Shown in pieces: positions 45,108-54,322 of a stretch of 64,000 bases of DNA; position 1 is the stretch's first letter; each line of letters starts with the position of its first letter. Origin of the DNA: CALHVX01 sp051027215 (GTDB lineage: Bacteria; Pseudomonadota; Gammaproteobacteria; Pseudomonadales; Azotimanducaceae); contig JBPCXR010000340.1 in NCBI GenBank assembly GCA_051027215.1, forward strand, positions 1 to 64,000. The letters run 5' to 3'. The notes under the pieces are model-generated. The model was not told the DNA's origin. It saw only the letters and a list, made by a program, of their open reading frames with translations, and searched no databases. Made by a program: the position numbers and the translations under genes.

Positions 45108-46642
45108 GCCGCGCGGCAGACATCATTGTCATCGGCGCCGGCAGCACCGGCGCAGTGATCGCGGCGCGAGCATCGGAAGATCCGAATCGCACGGTCCTGC
45201 TGCTCGAAGCGGGCCCAGACTATCCCGATCCTTCACAGACACCATTCGACCTCGTCAACAGCCACAACAATTCTTATCGAGCCCATGACTGGGGACTAAA
45301 TTACGAACCCACCATGGGTCGGGAACAGTTTTTCCCGCGCGGTCGAGTGACTGGCGGCTCCAGCGCCGTCAACACCACGATCGCGCTACGGGGGGTGCCA
45401 GAAGACTATGAAGAATGGGCAGCTCTGGGCAACGAGGCCTGGTCCTGGGATCGGGTGTTACCGGCGCTGTGCCGCTTGGAACGAGATCTAGACTTCCCGG
45501 ACGCGCCCTATCACGGCGACGCCGGACCCATCAGCATCCGTCGTTACCCAAACAACGAATTGCTGCCGGCCCACCTCGCCTTTCTCGAATCCGCCTCAGC
45601 CCTCGGTTACCCGCTCTGTGACGATGCGAATGCGCCGGACAGTGTTGGTGCAGGGCCACAACCCATGAATAAGATTGGTCGTGCACGGATATCCACTGCG
45701 AGCGGCTACCTCGCCCCAGCTCGCATTCGCCCGAACTTACAAATTCGAGCGAATACCACCGTTCGGCGCCTAATTTTTTCCGGTGGTCGCTGTACCGGCG
45801 TGAGCGTACGCGGGGCAAGCGGTACAACCGAAGAACTACACGCCAAACTGGTGGTTGTTAGCGCCGGCGCATTGCTAACGCCAACGCTGCTCATGTGCTC
45901 TGGCCTTGGACCCGCAGCGCAATTACAGGCGCAGCAGATCGACGTTGTTCAAGACGTCCCAGGCATCGGTCAGAATCTTAGCGATCACCCAGCGCTTTCA
46001 CTGGTGTGCCAAGTGAAAGATCCAGCGCTAATCGACATCGATGCGCCGCTGATTCAAACCATTCTGCGCTATACGGCCAACGGCTCCGACAAGCGCAACG
46101 ATCTACAGATCGAGCAGTTGAGTTTCGTCGGCCGCCCCGATGCACCACCCAGTTTTGGAATTGCGGCTGTACTCGAGTATCAATACGGGCGCGGCGAGTT
46201 GCAGCTTCGCAGCAATGATCCGCAGGAGCCGCCGCGGGTATTGAATCGATTCTGCGAGGATCCGAGAGACTGTGAGCGACTGGTCACCGCGTTCAAAGAT
46301 GCACTGGCGTTTGCGCAGCAAGCACCCCTGGCTGACATGATAGAAGCCATTACCTTTCCCAAACGCATCAATCAGCTAAGCGACGCCGACATTGCGGAGC
46401 TTTGCCGCAACCGATCTGGCAGCGGCTATCATCCCTGCGGCACAGCCCGTATGGGCCCAGCTGCCGATGCTGGCTCAGTCGTTGACCAATACGGCTGCTG
46501 TCACTATCAAGACGGCCTCGTGTTGGCCGACGCCTCCATCATGCCTTTGGTACCCAGAGCCAATACCAATTTGACCTGCATTATGATCGGCGAACGGATC
46601 GGTGAGTGGCTGCGCACGGAACCCGGTCGCTACGGCCTCTAG
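45104..46642 (+). CDS. GMC-family FAD oxidoreductase, apparent CTG start
   Basis: This is a 512-residue glucose-methanol-choline oxidoreductase if read from CTG 45104. The FAD motif is V-I-G-A-G-S-T-G-A at residues 9-17, followed by a GMC signature G-R-V-T-G-G-S-S-A-V-N and the C-terminal catalytic segment G-Y-H-P-C-G-T-A-R-M-G with His443 and N-T-N-L-T-C. There is no ATG, GTG or TTG in frame between the TAG at 45101 and the FAD motif. The next candidate, GTG 45155, lies inside the motif and would destroy it. CTG overlaps the UGSC stop as CTGA, suggesting reinitiation-type coupling. The substrate is an alcohol, unknown. Confidence 0.9.
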   Translation: MSRAADIIVIGAGSTGAVIAARASEDPNRTVLLLEAGPDYPDPSQTPFDLVNSHNNSYRAHDWGLNYEPTMGREQFFPRGRVTGGSSAVNTTIALRGVPEDYEEWAALGNEAWSWDRVLPALCRLERDLDFPDAPYHGDAGPISIRRYPNNELLPAHLAFLESASALGYPLCDDANAPDSVGAGPQPMNKIGRARISTASGYLAPARIRPNLQIRANTTVRRLIFSGGRCTGVSVRGASGTTEELHAKLVVVSAGALLTPTLLMCSGLGPAAQLQAQQIDVVQDVPGIGQNLSDHPALSLVCQVKDPALIDIDAPLIQTILRYTANGSDKRNDLQIEQLSFVGRPDAPPSFGIAAVLEYQYGRGELQLRSNDPQEPPRVLNRFCEDPRDCERLVTAFKDALAFAQQAPLADMIEAITFPKRINQLSDADIAELCRNRSGSGYHPCGTARMGPAADAGSVVDQYGCCHYQDGLVLADASIMPLVPRANTNLTCIMIGERIGEWLRTEPGRYGL

Positions 46643-46655
46643 GCAAGGAAATTTA

Positions 46656-48149
46656 GTGGATATCGCGATTCGCAACGCGCAATTGATCGACGGTCTGGGC
46701 TCGGCGCCACGTGTTGCGGATCTAGGCATTAACGCAGGGCGCATCGCTGCTATAGGTCAGGTCGGCCCAGCGCAGACGGATATTGACGCTAGTGGTCGGG
46801 TATTAGCTCCCGGCTTCATCGACACCCACGCTCATGACGACGGCGCGTTCTTACGCCATCCCGACATGCACTTTAAACTCGCTCAGGGGGTAACGTCTGT
46901 GGTCAGCGGCAATTGCGGCTTCAGCGCGATTCCTAACGCACCGCAAGCTGACCGGCGTCGGGCCAGCGGCGGTATTCTGGCGGGCCTAAAAGGCGAGTTT
47001 CGAGATTTGGCTGGGTACTTCGATGCGGTAATGGAGCACGACCCAGCGATCAATAACATGATGTTGGTGGGTCATAATACCGTTCGTGGACTTGTCATGG
47101 GTGACGACAAGCGCGCACCAACCCAAGCAGAGCTACGGCAAATGCAAGCACACATTCGCCGCGCTCTCGAACAAGGTGCCTGCGGATTCTCTACGGGATT
47201 GATCTACCATCCTGGTCGTTACAGCGATACTGACGAAGTGGTAGCGCTCGCCAGCGTCGCGCAAGAGTACGATGCGCTCTACACCACACATATGCGCAAC
47301 GAAAGCGATCGTTTACTCGAAGCAGTCGATGAGAGTCTCGACATCGCCCGCCGCAGTGGCGTTCATCTACACATCTCTCATCACAAAGCGGCCGGCGAGC
47401 CTAACTGGGGCAAAGTCAGCACATCGCTTGCGAAGATTGACGCCGCCTTGGCGGCCGGTGACCGCGTCACCCTCGATGTTTACCCCTACACCGCAGGCAG
47501 CGGCCGAATGATTGAGTATTTCAATCTCGATAACCCCAGCGAAGCCTTCGCGCGCGTGATCCGCATTGCCAGTTGCCCGGCGTTCCGGGAATTCGAAGGA
47601 CGCATGCTGGTAGACATTGCAGCAGAAAGAAATCTGAGTCTCGCTGACGCGGTGCGACTTATTCTTACGGCACCCGGCGGCGAAGGTACGCTGTGCATTC
47701 ACTTCATCATCGATGAAGCAGATATCGAGACGAATCTCACCCATGCAGACATGATGGTCGGCAGCGACGGCATACCGGACTTGCGCGGACGACCGCACCC
47801 CCGACTGTTCGGCACGTTTCCACGGGTTCTCGGGCGCTATGTGCGAGAGCGTGGCTTGCTCTCACTCACCGAAGCCGTGCGCCGTATGACCAGCCTGCCA
47901 GCACAACTTTTTGGCATGGTTGAACGAGGGCAGCTCAGCGAAGGCTATTGGGCCGACTTGGTACTGTTCGATCCACAGCAGATCCGCGACACGGCGACCT
48001 ATGATGAACCCCAGCAGACCCCGGAGGGTATTGATCTGGTTATCGTCAACGGCGAGCTGGCTTGGTCGGACGGTGCGCAGGCACCCACCCGAGCGGGGAA
48101 AATGTTGCGTTTTCGACGCAGTGCACACGGCGAAGATACTATGCCTTGA
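46656..48149 (+). CDS. N-acyl-D-amino-acid deacylase-type amidohydrolase
   Basis: This 497-residue amidohydrolase has G-F-I-D-T-H-A-H-D-D for the binuclear site, S-G-N-C-G-F-S with the metal-bridging Cys, H-M-R-N-E, I-S-H-H-K and G-S-D-G-I, which are D-aminoacylase features. Enzymes of this group deacylate N-acyl-D-amino acids or related ureas. GTG 46656, with AAGGA seven bases upstream, is chosen over a longer frame from 46602. It lies 13 bases after the GMC gene and is probably the third gene of the UGSC operon. Confidence 0.9.
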   Translation: MDIAIRNAQLIDGLGSAPRVADLGINAGRIAAIGQVGPAQTDIDASGRVLAPGFIDTHAHDDGAFLRHPDMHFKLAQGVTSVVSGNCGFSAIPNAPQADRRRASGGILAGLKGEFRDLAGYFDAVMEHDPAINNMMLVGHNTVRGLVMGDDKRAPTQAELRQMQAHIRRALEQGACGFSTGLIYHPGRYSDTDEVVALASVAQEYDALYTTHMRNESDRLLEAVDESLDIARRSGVHLHISHHKAAGEPNWGKVSTSLAKIDAALAAGDRVTLDVYPYTAGSGRMIEYFNLDNPSEAFARVIRIASCPAFREFEGRMLVDIAAERNLSLADAVRLILTAPGGEGTLCIHFIIDEADIETNLTHADMMVGSDGIPDLRGRPHPRLFGTFPRVLGRYVRERGLLSLTEAVRRMTSLPAQLFGMVERGQLSEGYWADLVLFDPQQIRDTATYDEPQQTPEGIDLVIVNGELAWSDGAQAPTRAGKMLRFRRSAHGEDTMP

Positions 48150-48206
48150 CTTGTTCCTGCCAAAGCCTCAGCCTGCGCGCCGCGTGTCTAACACGGAACC
48201 CCTGCT

Positions 48207-49550
48207 GTGACGGACACAGACTTTACATCTCTCGGCTTAGCCGAGCCCCTGCAACGAGCGCTCAGCGACGCCGGCTACCAAACGCCGACGCCAATTCAGC
48301 AGCAGGCCATTCCTGCACTGCTGGCAGGCGAGGACTTGCTTGGCATCGCGCAAACGGGCACGGGCAAAACGGCAGCGTTCTCCCTACCGCTGTTACACCA
48401 TTTGCTTGCTAATGGACGCACAGCTAAGCCTCGCCGACCGCTTGGACTGATACTGGCGCCTACTCGAGAGCTAGCGCTGCAGATCAGCGAAGAAATTGCG
48501 AAGTTCGGGCAGAACACCAAGATCCGCCAGGCGGTCATCTTTGGCGGCGTCGGCCAGAACCCACAAGTCAGGGCTCTGGCCAAAGGCCTGGAAATTCTGA
48601 TTGCGACCCCAGGTCGACTGTTGGATTTGGCCAATCAAGGACACCTAAATCTGAGCAACGTTGAATTTTTGGTGCTCGATGAGGCCGACCGGCTGCTCGA
48701 CATGGGCTTCATCAAGGACGTTAAGCGCATCGTCCAACAGACGCCAAAAAAACGTCACTCTCTGCTGTTCTCCGCGACCATGCCGACTGAGGTTGCGAAG
48801 CTGGCAAAAGAAATGCTGAAACAACCGCGAAGAGTGGAAGTGACGCCTAAGCAAGTCACGGTCAAACGAATAAAGCAGAAAGTTGTACTCGTCGAAAATG
48901 CGCAGAAGCGCCAAGCACTGAGCAAGGTACTGAGAACTCCAGAAGTGTCGCGGGCCATAGTTTTCACACGTACCAAGCATGGCGCAAACAAAGTCGCCCG
49001 ACAGTTAGAAACCGACGGAATCAGCGCCGTAGCCATTCACGGCAACAAATCCCAAAGCGCTCGGCAGCGCGCATTGGCAAGTTTTAAGAGCGGTGACGTT
49101 TGGGTACTGGTGGCCACGGACATTGCTGCACGCGGGATCGACATCGATGGCGTATCACACGTTATTAACCACGAGCTGCCCCACGAACCTGAAAGTTACG
49201 TGCATCGCATCGGCAGAACCGGTCGTGCTGGCGCCTCAGGCATCGCTTGGTCATTCGTAGATCCCTCAGAACGCAATCGCTTGCGAGCCGTCGAAAAGCT
49301 CATCCGCTTTAGCATCGAACGGTGGGAGCTGGCATTGCCTGAAGCGCCGCAAAGCACAGAGTCACAGCCAAATAAACGGCAGCCTAGCGAGTCACGAGAG
49401 CCTTCTCGACGTAGTCAGGGCCGAGGGCGAAGTCAGAGCCAGAGCCGCGGCAACGCTGCCAATGAAGGAGCTGGAAGTAAGCCAAAGCGTCGCCGCCGGC
49501 GGCGCAGCAACAGCCAAGGGCAATCCGCGGCGCGAGCTAACTCACGCTAG
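48207..49550 (+). CDS. DEAD-box ATP-dependent RNA helicase (RhlE type)
   Basis: This 447-residue helicase has all core motifs: Q motif F-T-S-L-G-L, motif I A-Q-T-G-T-G-K-T (48-55), P-T-R-E-L-A, T-P-G-R, D-E-A-D (159-162), S-A-T, A-R-G-I-D and H-R-I-G-R-T-G-R. From about residue 385 a low-complexity Ser/Arg/Gln-rich tail ends in a run of about six Arg residues, which usually mediates RNA binding. It unwinds short RNA duplexes in ribosome assembly or RNA decay. The start is GTG 48207. Its end overlaps the convergent acyl-CoA dehydrogenase gene by 4 bases. Confidence 0.95.
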   Translation: MTDTDFTSLGLAEPLQRALSDAGYQTPTPIQQQAIPALLAGEDLLGIAQTGTGKTAAFSLPLLHHLLANGRTAKPRRPLGLILAPTRELALQISEEIAKFGQNTKIRQAVIFGGVGQNPQVRALAKGLEILIATPGRLLDLANQGHLNLSNVEFLVLDEADRLLDMGFIKDVKRIVQQTPKKRHSLLFSATMPTEVAKLAKEMLKQPRRVEVTPKQVTVKRIKQKVVLVENAQKRQALSKVLRTPEVSRAIVFTRTKHGANKVARQLETDGISAVAIHGNKSQSARQRALASFKSGDVWVLVATDIAARGIDIDGVSHVINHELPHEPESYVHRIGRTGRAGASGIAWSFVDPSERNRLRAVEKLIRFSIERWELALPEAPQSTESQPNKRQPSESREPSRRSQGRGRSQSQSRGNAANEGAGSKPKRRRRRRSNSQGQSAARANSR

Positions 49551-50749
49551 CCCGCATAGCGCCGCACCAGCTGTTTGCCCAACGCCATCATATGCACCTG
49601 ATCCGGGCCATCGGCTTGTCGGCACCAGCGCGCATAGTTGAAAGCCTCTGCCATCGGATAATCCGCGGTCAATCCACCCGCACCGTGAATTTGCATGCAG
49701 CGATCGATGACCGTTTGCGCCATCAGCGGGACCGTAATCTTGGCAGCGGCGATGTAATCTCGAGCATCCTTTGCACCCAACTCATCGACTCGGCGAGCGG
49801 TCTTAAGCGTTAGTAAGCGTGCTTGCTCAATCTCGCTGAAGGACTTGGCCAAATCCTCCAACACCGATTGATGGTCTGCCAGTTTGCGTCCGAAGGTCTC
49901 GCGCTGTGTTGCGCGCTGACAGGCGAATTCCAACGCTCGTTGAGCACTGCCAATCAACCGCATGCAATGGTGAATACGCCCCGGGCCCAGCCGACCTTGA
50001 GCAATCTCAAAGCCGCGACCTTCACCAAGGAGGATATTTTCTTTGGGCACACGAACGTTTTCGAATAGCACCTCTGCGTGCCCTAATGGCGCATCGTCAT
50101 ACCCTAAAGTCGTCAACGGCCGCACCACGGTTACCCCGGGAGTGTCCTTCGGCACCAAAATCTGGCTTTGTTGTAGATGGCGGTTGCTGTTGTCCGGGTC
50201 AGACTTGCCCATCACGATGATGATCTTGGTGCGCTCGTAGAGTGCGTTGGTAATGAACCACTTACGCCCGTTGACCACATAGCCATCGCCACTCCGTTCA
50301 ATCCGGGTCCGCACATTGGTGGCGTCGCTGGAGGCTACATCCGGTTCTGTCATTGCATAGGACGAGCGAATTTCTCCAGCCAGCAAGGGCTCTAGCCACT
50401 GTGTCTTTTGCGCCGGTGTTCCGTATTTCATAAACACCTCCATGTTTCCGGTATCTGGCGCGTTGCAATTGAACACCTCAGGACACCACAGCACCCGGCC
50501 CATGATCTCGGCCAACGGTGCATATTGTTCGTTGCTGAGGCCCCCGTGGTCGGCTGGCATCCACAGGTTCCACAAACCCGCCGACCTGGCTTCGGTCTTT
50601 AACTCCTCCATCAGCGGCACCGTGCCGAAGCGATTCCCCATGGCGTTTAGTTGTTCGTGATAGCGCGCTTCGTTGGGATAAATGTGCGCATCCATGAAGC
50701 CTTGCAACAGGTCTTGAATTTGCTCTGCAGGAGCGATGACTGAAGACAT
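49547..50749 (-). CDS. Acyl-CoA dehydrogenase
   Basis: This 400-residue protein has M-T-E-P-D-V-A-S-S-D in the middle domain, N-G-R-K-W-F-I-T-N for flavin contact, and the C-terminal Q-I-H-G-A-G-G-L and Q-V-H-M-M-A-L motifs. It resembles the FadE/ACAD10-11-like branch that acts on long or branched acyl-CoAs. ATG 50749 with AGGTGG upstream is preferred over ATG 50782. Substrate unknown. Confidence 0.93.
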   Translation of the reverse strand: MSSVIAPAEQIQDLLQGFMDAHIYPNEARYHEQLNAMGNRFGTVPLMEELKTEARSAGLWNLWMPADHGGLSNEQYAPLAEIMGRVLWCPEVFNCNAPDTGNMEVFMKYGTPAQKTQWLEPLLAGEIRSSYAMTEPDVASSDATNVRTRIERSGDGYVVNGRKWFITNALYERTKIIIVMGKSDPDNSNRHLQQSQILVPKDTPGVTVVRPLTTLGYDDAPLGHAEVLFENVRVPKENILLGEGRGFEIAQGRLGPGRIHHCMRLIGSAQRALEFACQRATQRETFGRKLADHQSVLEDLAKSFSEIEQARLLTLKTARRVDELGAKDARDYIAAAKITVPLMAQTVIDRCMQIHGAGGLTADYPMAEAFNYARWCRQADGPDQVHMMALGKQLVRRYAG

Positions 50750-50870
50750 AATCGAATCCACCTGGTGGTTGGCAATGATCACTAATGCGGGCTAGTCGGC
50801 GACACCCAGTGAAGCTATTGTCTCCGACGATACCCGGTTGTGACCAGTAGTAGGAAAGTGCTACCCCCAG

Positions 50871-51851
50871 TCATTCGTCGACTGAAGCAGCTCCTCGAAA
50901 AACCTCTGTTTGTGGATGGAACGCATACCAAGCAAACCAGAAGGCTATGGTATGTACCCTTACCGCGCCCGCAGCATCGAGCGCCGTCGCGGTTTCCGCC
51001 GCTTCATCCCAGACGATCGTCACTGGTGCACCGGCAAACTCCAGCTGAAACTGGGTCAAAGCCTGGGCTCGAAGTATGCTGTACGGCAGCGCTAACGCCT
51101 GCTCACCGTCAACCAGACCGAGTACGCGCTCTTTCGGATGGAATTCCCTAGGAATGCGCGCCCCAACCTTGAAGTAGAGCCGCCTGCTTTGCTCATACCC
51201 AGCGTAGGGATCAGCACTATAGTCTCTGGCAAATCCCTGTTCCCGACTGAGCACTAGCGTCTGTGGATGCGCCCGCCGCCACTGGCCCCAATTGACATGG
51301 GACAACGGCAGTTGCGTCAGGTCTGCGCCCAGGTAGTCTCCGGAAATCGCCTGACGCTTGATTTGCGACCACAATGACTCTGTCTCTCGGTCGTAGAACA
51401 AGACGTCACTGTTGTAAAGCAAACCCGAGACGCCGAAGGTGAGTCTTTGATCGTTGATCTCGGAGCGAAAAGCCATGCCGGTGCCGCAAAGAGGGCAATA
51501 ACTGATCAACACCCCTTCGTCGCCAAACTGGTCATTCACTAACTCATGCCAGTTCAAGATTTCGATGGGGTACGCGCGCGCTTCACCGCCACGCTGCACA
51601 CCGAGCACGCGGGCCTGAGGCAATAGCCAATGGGCGTCCTGCGCCTCAATGAACCGCGGCTTATCAATCGCCGGAATACCGTCCCGGGGCGGACCACCCT
51701 TGAGGATCTGCCTTTGCGGCACGCTCGCGCCCTTAAGCTCGAAGCCATTGAGCTGCTTCGCCTGGGCCGCTAGTAGCGGCAGCAGACCAGCTAAGCCTGC
51801 ACAAGCCAGGAGCGTGGCAAGTACCGACGAGCGATTGAATCGATGCAGCAT
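50871..51851 (-). CDS. DUF3179 domain exported protein
   Basis: This 326-residue protein has a signal peptide (L-A-T-L-L-A-C-A-G-L-A-G-L-L-P-L-L-A-A-Q-A-K) and the DUF3179 motif I-S-Y-C-P-L-C-G-T-G, in which the Cys pair suggests metal or heme binding. Other conserved segments are A-R-A-Y-P-I-E-I-L-N-W-H-E and G-L-L-Y-N-S-D. Function is not established. GGAGG lies just before ATG 51851; the frame is open further upstream to 51935. Confidence 0.9.
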   Translation of the reverse strand: MLHRFNRSSVLATLLACAGLAGLLPLLAAQAKQLNGFELKGASVPQRQILKGGPPRDGIPAIDKPRFIEAQDAHWLLPQARVLGVQRGGEARAYPIEILNWHELVNDQFGDEGVLISYCPLCGTGMAFRSEINDQRLTFGVSGLLYNSDVLFYDRETESLWSQIKRQAISGDYLGADLTQLPLSHVNWGQWRRAHPQTLVLSREQGFARDYSADPYAGYEQSRRLYFKVGARIPREFHPKERVLGLVDGEQALALPYSILRAQALTQFQLEFAGAPVTIVWDEAAETATALDAAGAVRVHTIAFWFAWYAFHPQTEVFRGAASVDE

Positions 51852-51973
51852 TCTGGCCTCCGCAGCCCAGGCAATTTGCGCGTTAGATTCGCCTACGTCG
51901 CTCTGGTTCAGCAGCTCCGCTTGGTTGCCAGACAATCGGCCCAGCGCGGAGTAGGGTCAGGTTACAGTCCCGG

Positions 51974-52594
51974 TTATTGCAGCGCCTTCGCCAACGTTGT
52001 GAGTCTCGTGGCCGCTTCCGCCAGTGCCGTCTCACGAACTTCCGGACCCGCCATGGTGCGCTGAATCGGCACTTCATCAATCGAGTCGATACCGACCATA
52101 GTCAGCCAGGCCCGCAAATAGGGGGATTGAAAGTCGTACGGATCTGGACCGGCATCTGTTGCGCTGTAGTCCCCTCCTCGACTGTAGATGATGGTAGCTC
52201 GTCCTGAGGCCAGGCCTTTCATGCCTTCAGCAGCAGGCACAAAAGTCATGCCGGGGTGGGTAATCAGATCGATGTACTGTTTCAGCTTGTAAGGCACACC
52301 GAGGTTCCACATCGGAACCGACAGCAAGTAGTGATCCGCCGCCAAGAATTGCGCCACCAGCGCTTCTACCTGTTTCCAAGCGCGCTGCTCCTGCTCCGAC
52401 AACGTCTCGCCGAACATGGTCTTATATTTGGCGTCTGCCATTGTTGCGGCGAATTCTGGCAATTCGGCATCGAACAAGCTCAGATTGGTGACTGCTACGG
52501 AGTTCGGCAATGCTTCTAGATAAATCTTGGCGGCGCTGCTGGACACAGATTCGCTACCGCGCGGGGAAGACTCAAGATAAAGCAGAGAGGACAT
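51974..52594 (-). CDS. azoR: FMN-dependent NADH-azoreductase family protein
   Basis: This 206-residue flavodoxin-like protein matches AzoR: L-E-S-S-P-R-G-S-E-S-V-S-S for FMN phosphate binding, S-V-P-M-W-N-L-G-V-P and I-Y-S-R-G-G-D-Y. These enzymes reduce quinones, and azo dyes, with NADH. GGAG is seen upstream of ATG 52594. It is followed upstream on the same strand by the acyl-CoA synthetase gene 27 bases away. Confidence 0.93.
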   Translation of the reverse strand: MSSLLYLESSPRGSESVSSSAAKIYLEALPNSVAVTNLSLFDAELPEFAATMADAKYKTMFGETLSEQEQRAWKQVEALVAQFLAADHYLLSVPMWNLGVPYKLKQYIDLITHPGMTFVPAAEGMKGLASGRATIIYSRGGDYSATDAGPDPYDFQSPYLRAWLTMVGIDSIDEVPIQRTMAGPEVRETALAEAATRLTTLAKALQ

Positions 52595-52621
52595 TTATCA
52601 CTCCGTTGGACAAAACTGAGT

Positions 52622-54247
52622 TTAGCGACTCGTCGTTGACTGACCGGACTTGAACCAGTCTTGCAAAACGAACTTCTGTATTTTGGTTGAGGACATCGGC
52701 CAGTTACTGACAAAGCGCACGTGGCGCGGCACTTTGAAGCTGGCGATGGTGCCCTGGCAGTGACCGATGACTTCTTCAGCGTCAAGGTGAGCGCCAGGGG
52801 CGAGTTCCACGAAGGCTGCCGGCACCTCGCTCAACCTTGGGTCCGGCACACCAATGACCTGAGCCATCTTGATCTGCGGATGCATAGTCAGGTGGGACTC
52901 GATCTCCAGCGCTGCAACGTTCTCGCCTCCGACTTTAAGCATGTCTTTCAGCCGACCGTGAAAGGCAATACTACCCTGCTCATCGACGCTGCATAAATCT
53001 CCCGTGCGAAACCAGCCGTCCACAAAAGCCTCAGCATTCTTCTCTGGCGCTCGATAGTAGCCGGAAAAAACTGCATAGCCTCGAACCTGTAGTTCACCGC
53101 GCTCCCCTGGCGGTAACTGCTGCAGCGTTTCAGCATCAACAACCCTAACTTCGATGCCGTCAAATGGTACGCCACAGGTAGTCAAGCGCCGCTCCAACGA
53201 TTCTTCAGGATGATTGAACGCGATAACTCCGCCAACTTCCGTAAGCCCATAAGCACCAGTCTGAACGGCTTGGGGCATGGCTTCTTGAAAGCTACGCAAT
53301 ACATCGGGCGGGGCCACATTATTCAATCGTTTAACGGCGCTGAGGTCCCGGCCGGCAAAGTCGGCATGGTGAATCAAATCGTTCATAACTGTCGGAAACG
53401 CCGGAAAGGCCACGGTGGCTCGCTCCTGCTCTAGCATGGCCAGCGCAGACTTAGCTTCGAACCGCCGCATGGAAAGAGTCGCTGCGCCTGCATCAAAGCA
53501 ACAGACCATGGGCAGAATGGACGACATGTGGAACATTGGTAGTGGCGTCCAAAAACGATCCTGAGCGTCGAGAAAATAGCGGCTGCGATTCATGTTCGCG
53601 CCGTTACGAACCAGCAGATGATGGCTCAACGGGCAACCCTTTGGATGGGCAGTCGTGCCCGAGGTGTACATCATGATACAAGCAGCATCCGGGTCTCGAG
53701 CTGTGCGGTCTGCATCGATCTGATCATCGTTCTGAGTGCTGGCCCGCTCAACAAGATCAGCTGCACTCAAAAATCCTGGCGTCTGGTCGCCCAACAGCGC
53801 GGTAAAGCGCAGCTTTGGCGCTTGTGACAGTGACAGCGCACTTGGGTCGCCGGCTTCCGCAAGACCCGGAAGCGCCGTATGCAGCAACGCAGCAAAGTCC
53901 GCGTACTCGCTAATCTCATCGCTCGTCACCAGACCCACCAGATCCGCGTTCTCTACCACGTAGGCCAATTCCGAGGCCTTGTTTCTGGCATTAATAGGTA
54001 CTGCCACACCACCACAGATCACTGCCGCCAGCAAAAACTCGATGAATTCCGGACAATTCGGCATGAGGATGCCGAGATGATCTCCGGCAACAAAACCCAA
54101 CCCACGTAGCTCCCGGGCACGATCCCAGGCTTTATTCCACAAGTCCTGGTAGCTATAACGAACATCCGGGAATACCAGGGCATCCCGGTCCGGATACTTC
54201 GACACGGCAGTAGCAAGCAGAGCATCGAGATTGGGTATTTGATTCAT
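52622..54247 (-). CDS. AMP-forming acyl-CoA synthetase
   Basis: This 541-residue ANL-superfamily ligase has the P-loop-like M-M-Y-T-S-G-T-T-A-H-P-K-G (192-204), G-A-Y-G-L-T-E-V-G-G, W-F-R-T-G-D-L and G-R-L-K-D-M-L-K-V-G-G-E-N-V, with a C-terminal T-K-I-Q-K Lys. It activates a carboxylic acid to acyl-CoA; the acid may be fatty or aromatic. It is upstream of azoR on the same strand. Confidence 0.94.
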   Translation of the reverse strand: MNQIPNLDALLATAVSKYPDRDALVFPDVRYSYQDLWNKAWDRARELRGLGFVAGDHLGILMPNCPEFIEFLLAAVICGGVAVPINARNKASELAYVVENADLVGLVTSDEISEYADFAALLHTALPGLAEAGDPSALSLSQAPKLRFTALLGDQTPGFLSAADLVERASTQNDDQIDADRTARDPDAACIMMYTSGTTAHPKGCPLSHHLLVRNGANMNRSRYFLDAQDRFWTPLPMFHMSSILPMVCCFDAGAATLSMRRFEAKSALAMLEQERATVAFPAFPTVMNDLIHHADFAGRDLSAVKRLNNVAPPDVLRSFQEAMPQAVQTGAYGLTEVGGVIAFNHPEESLERRLTTCGVPFDGIEVRVVDAETLQQLPPGERGELQVRGYAVFSGYYRAPEKNAEAFVDGWFRTGDLCSVDEQGSIAFHGRLKDMLKVGGENVAALEIESHLTMHPQIKMAQVIGVPDPRLSEVPAAFVELAPGAHLDAEEVIGHCQGTIASFKVPRHVRFVSNWPMSSTKIQKFVLQDWFKSGQSTTSR

Positions 54248-54322
54248 AGCGAAGGAGTGTAGAGCGGTTACCCAAGGCGCTCAAATTTGCGCCAGAGCGG
54301 CATTCACGCCAGAGTCCGGTTT

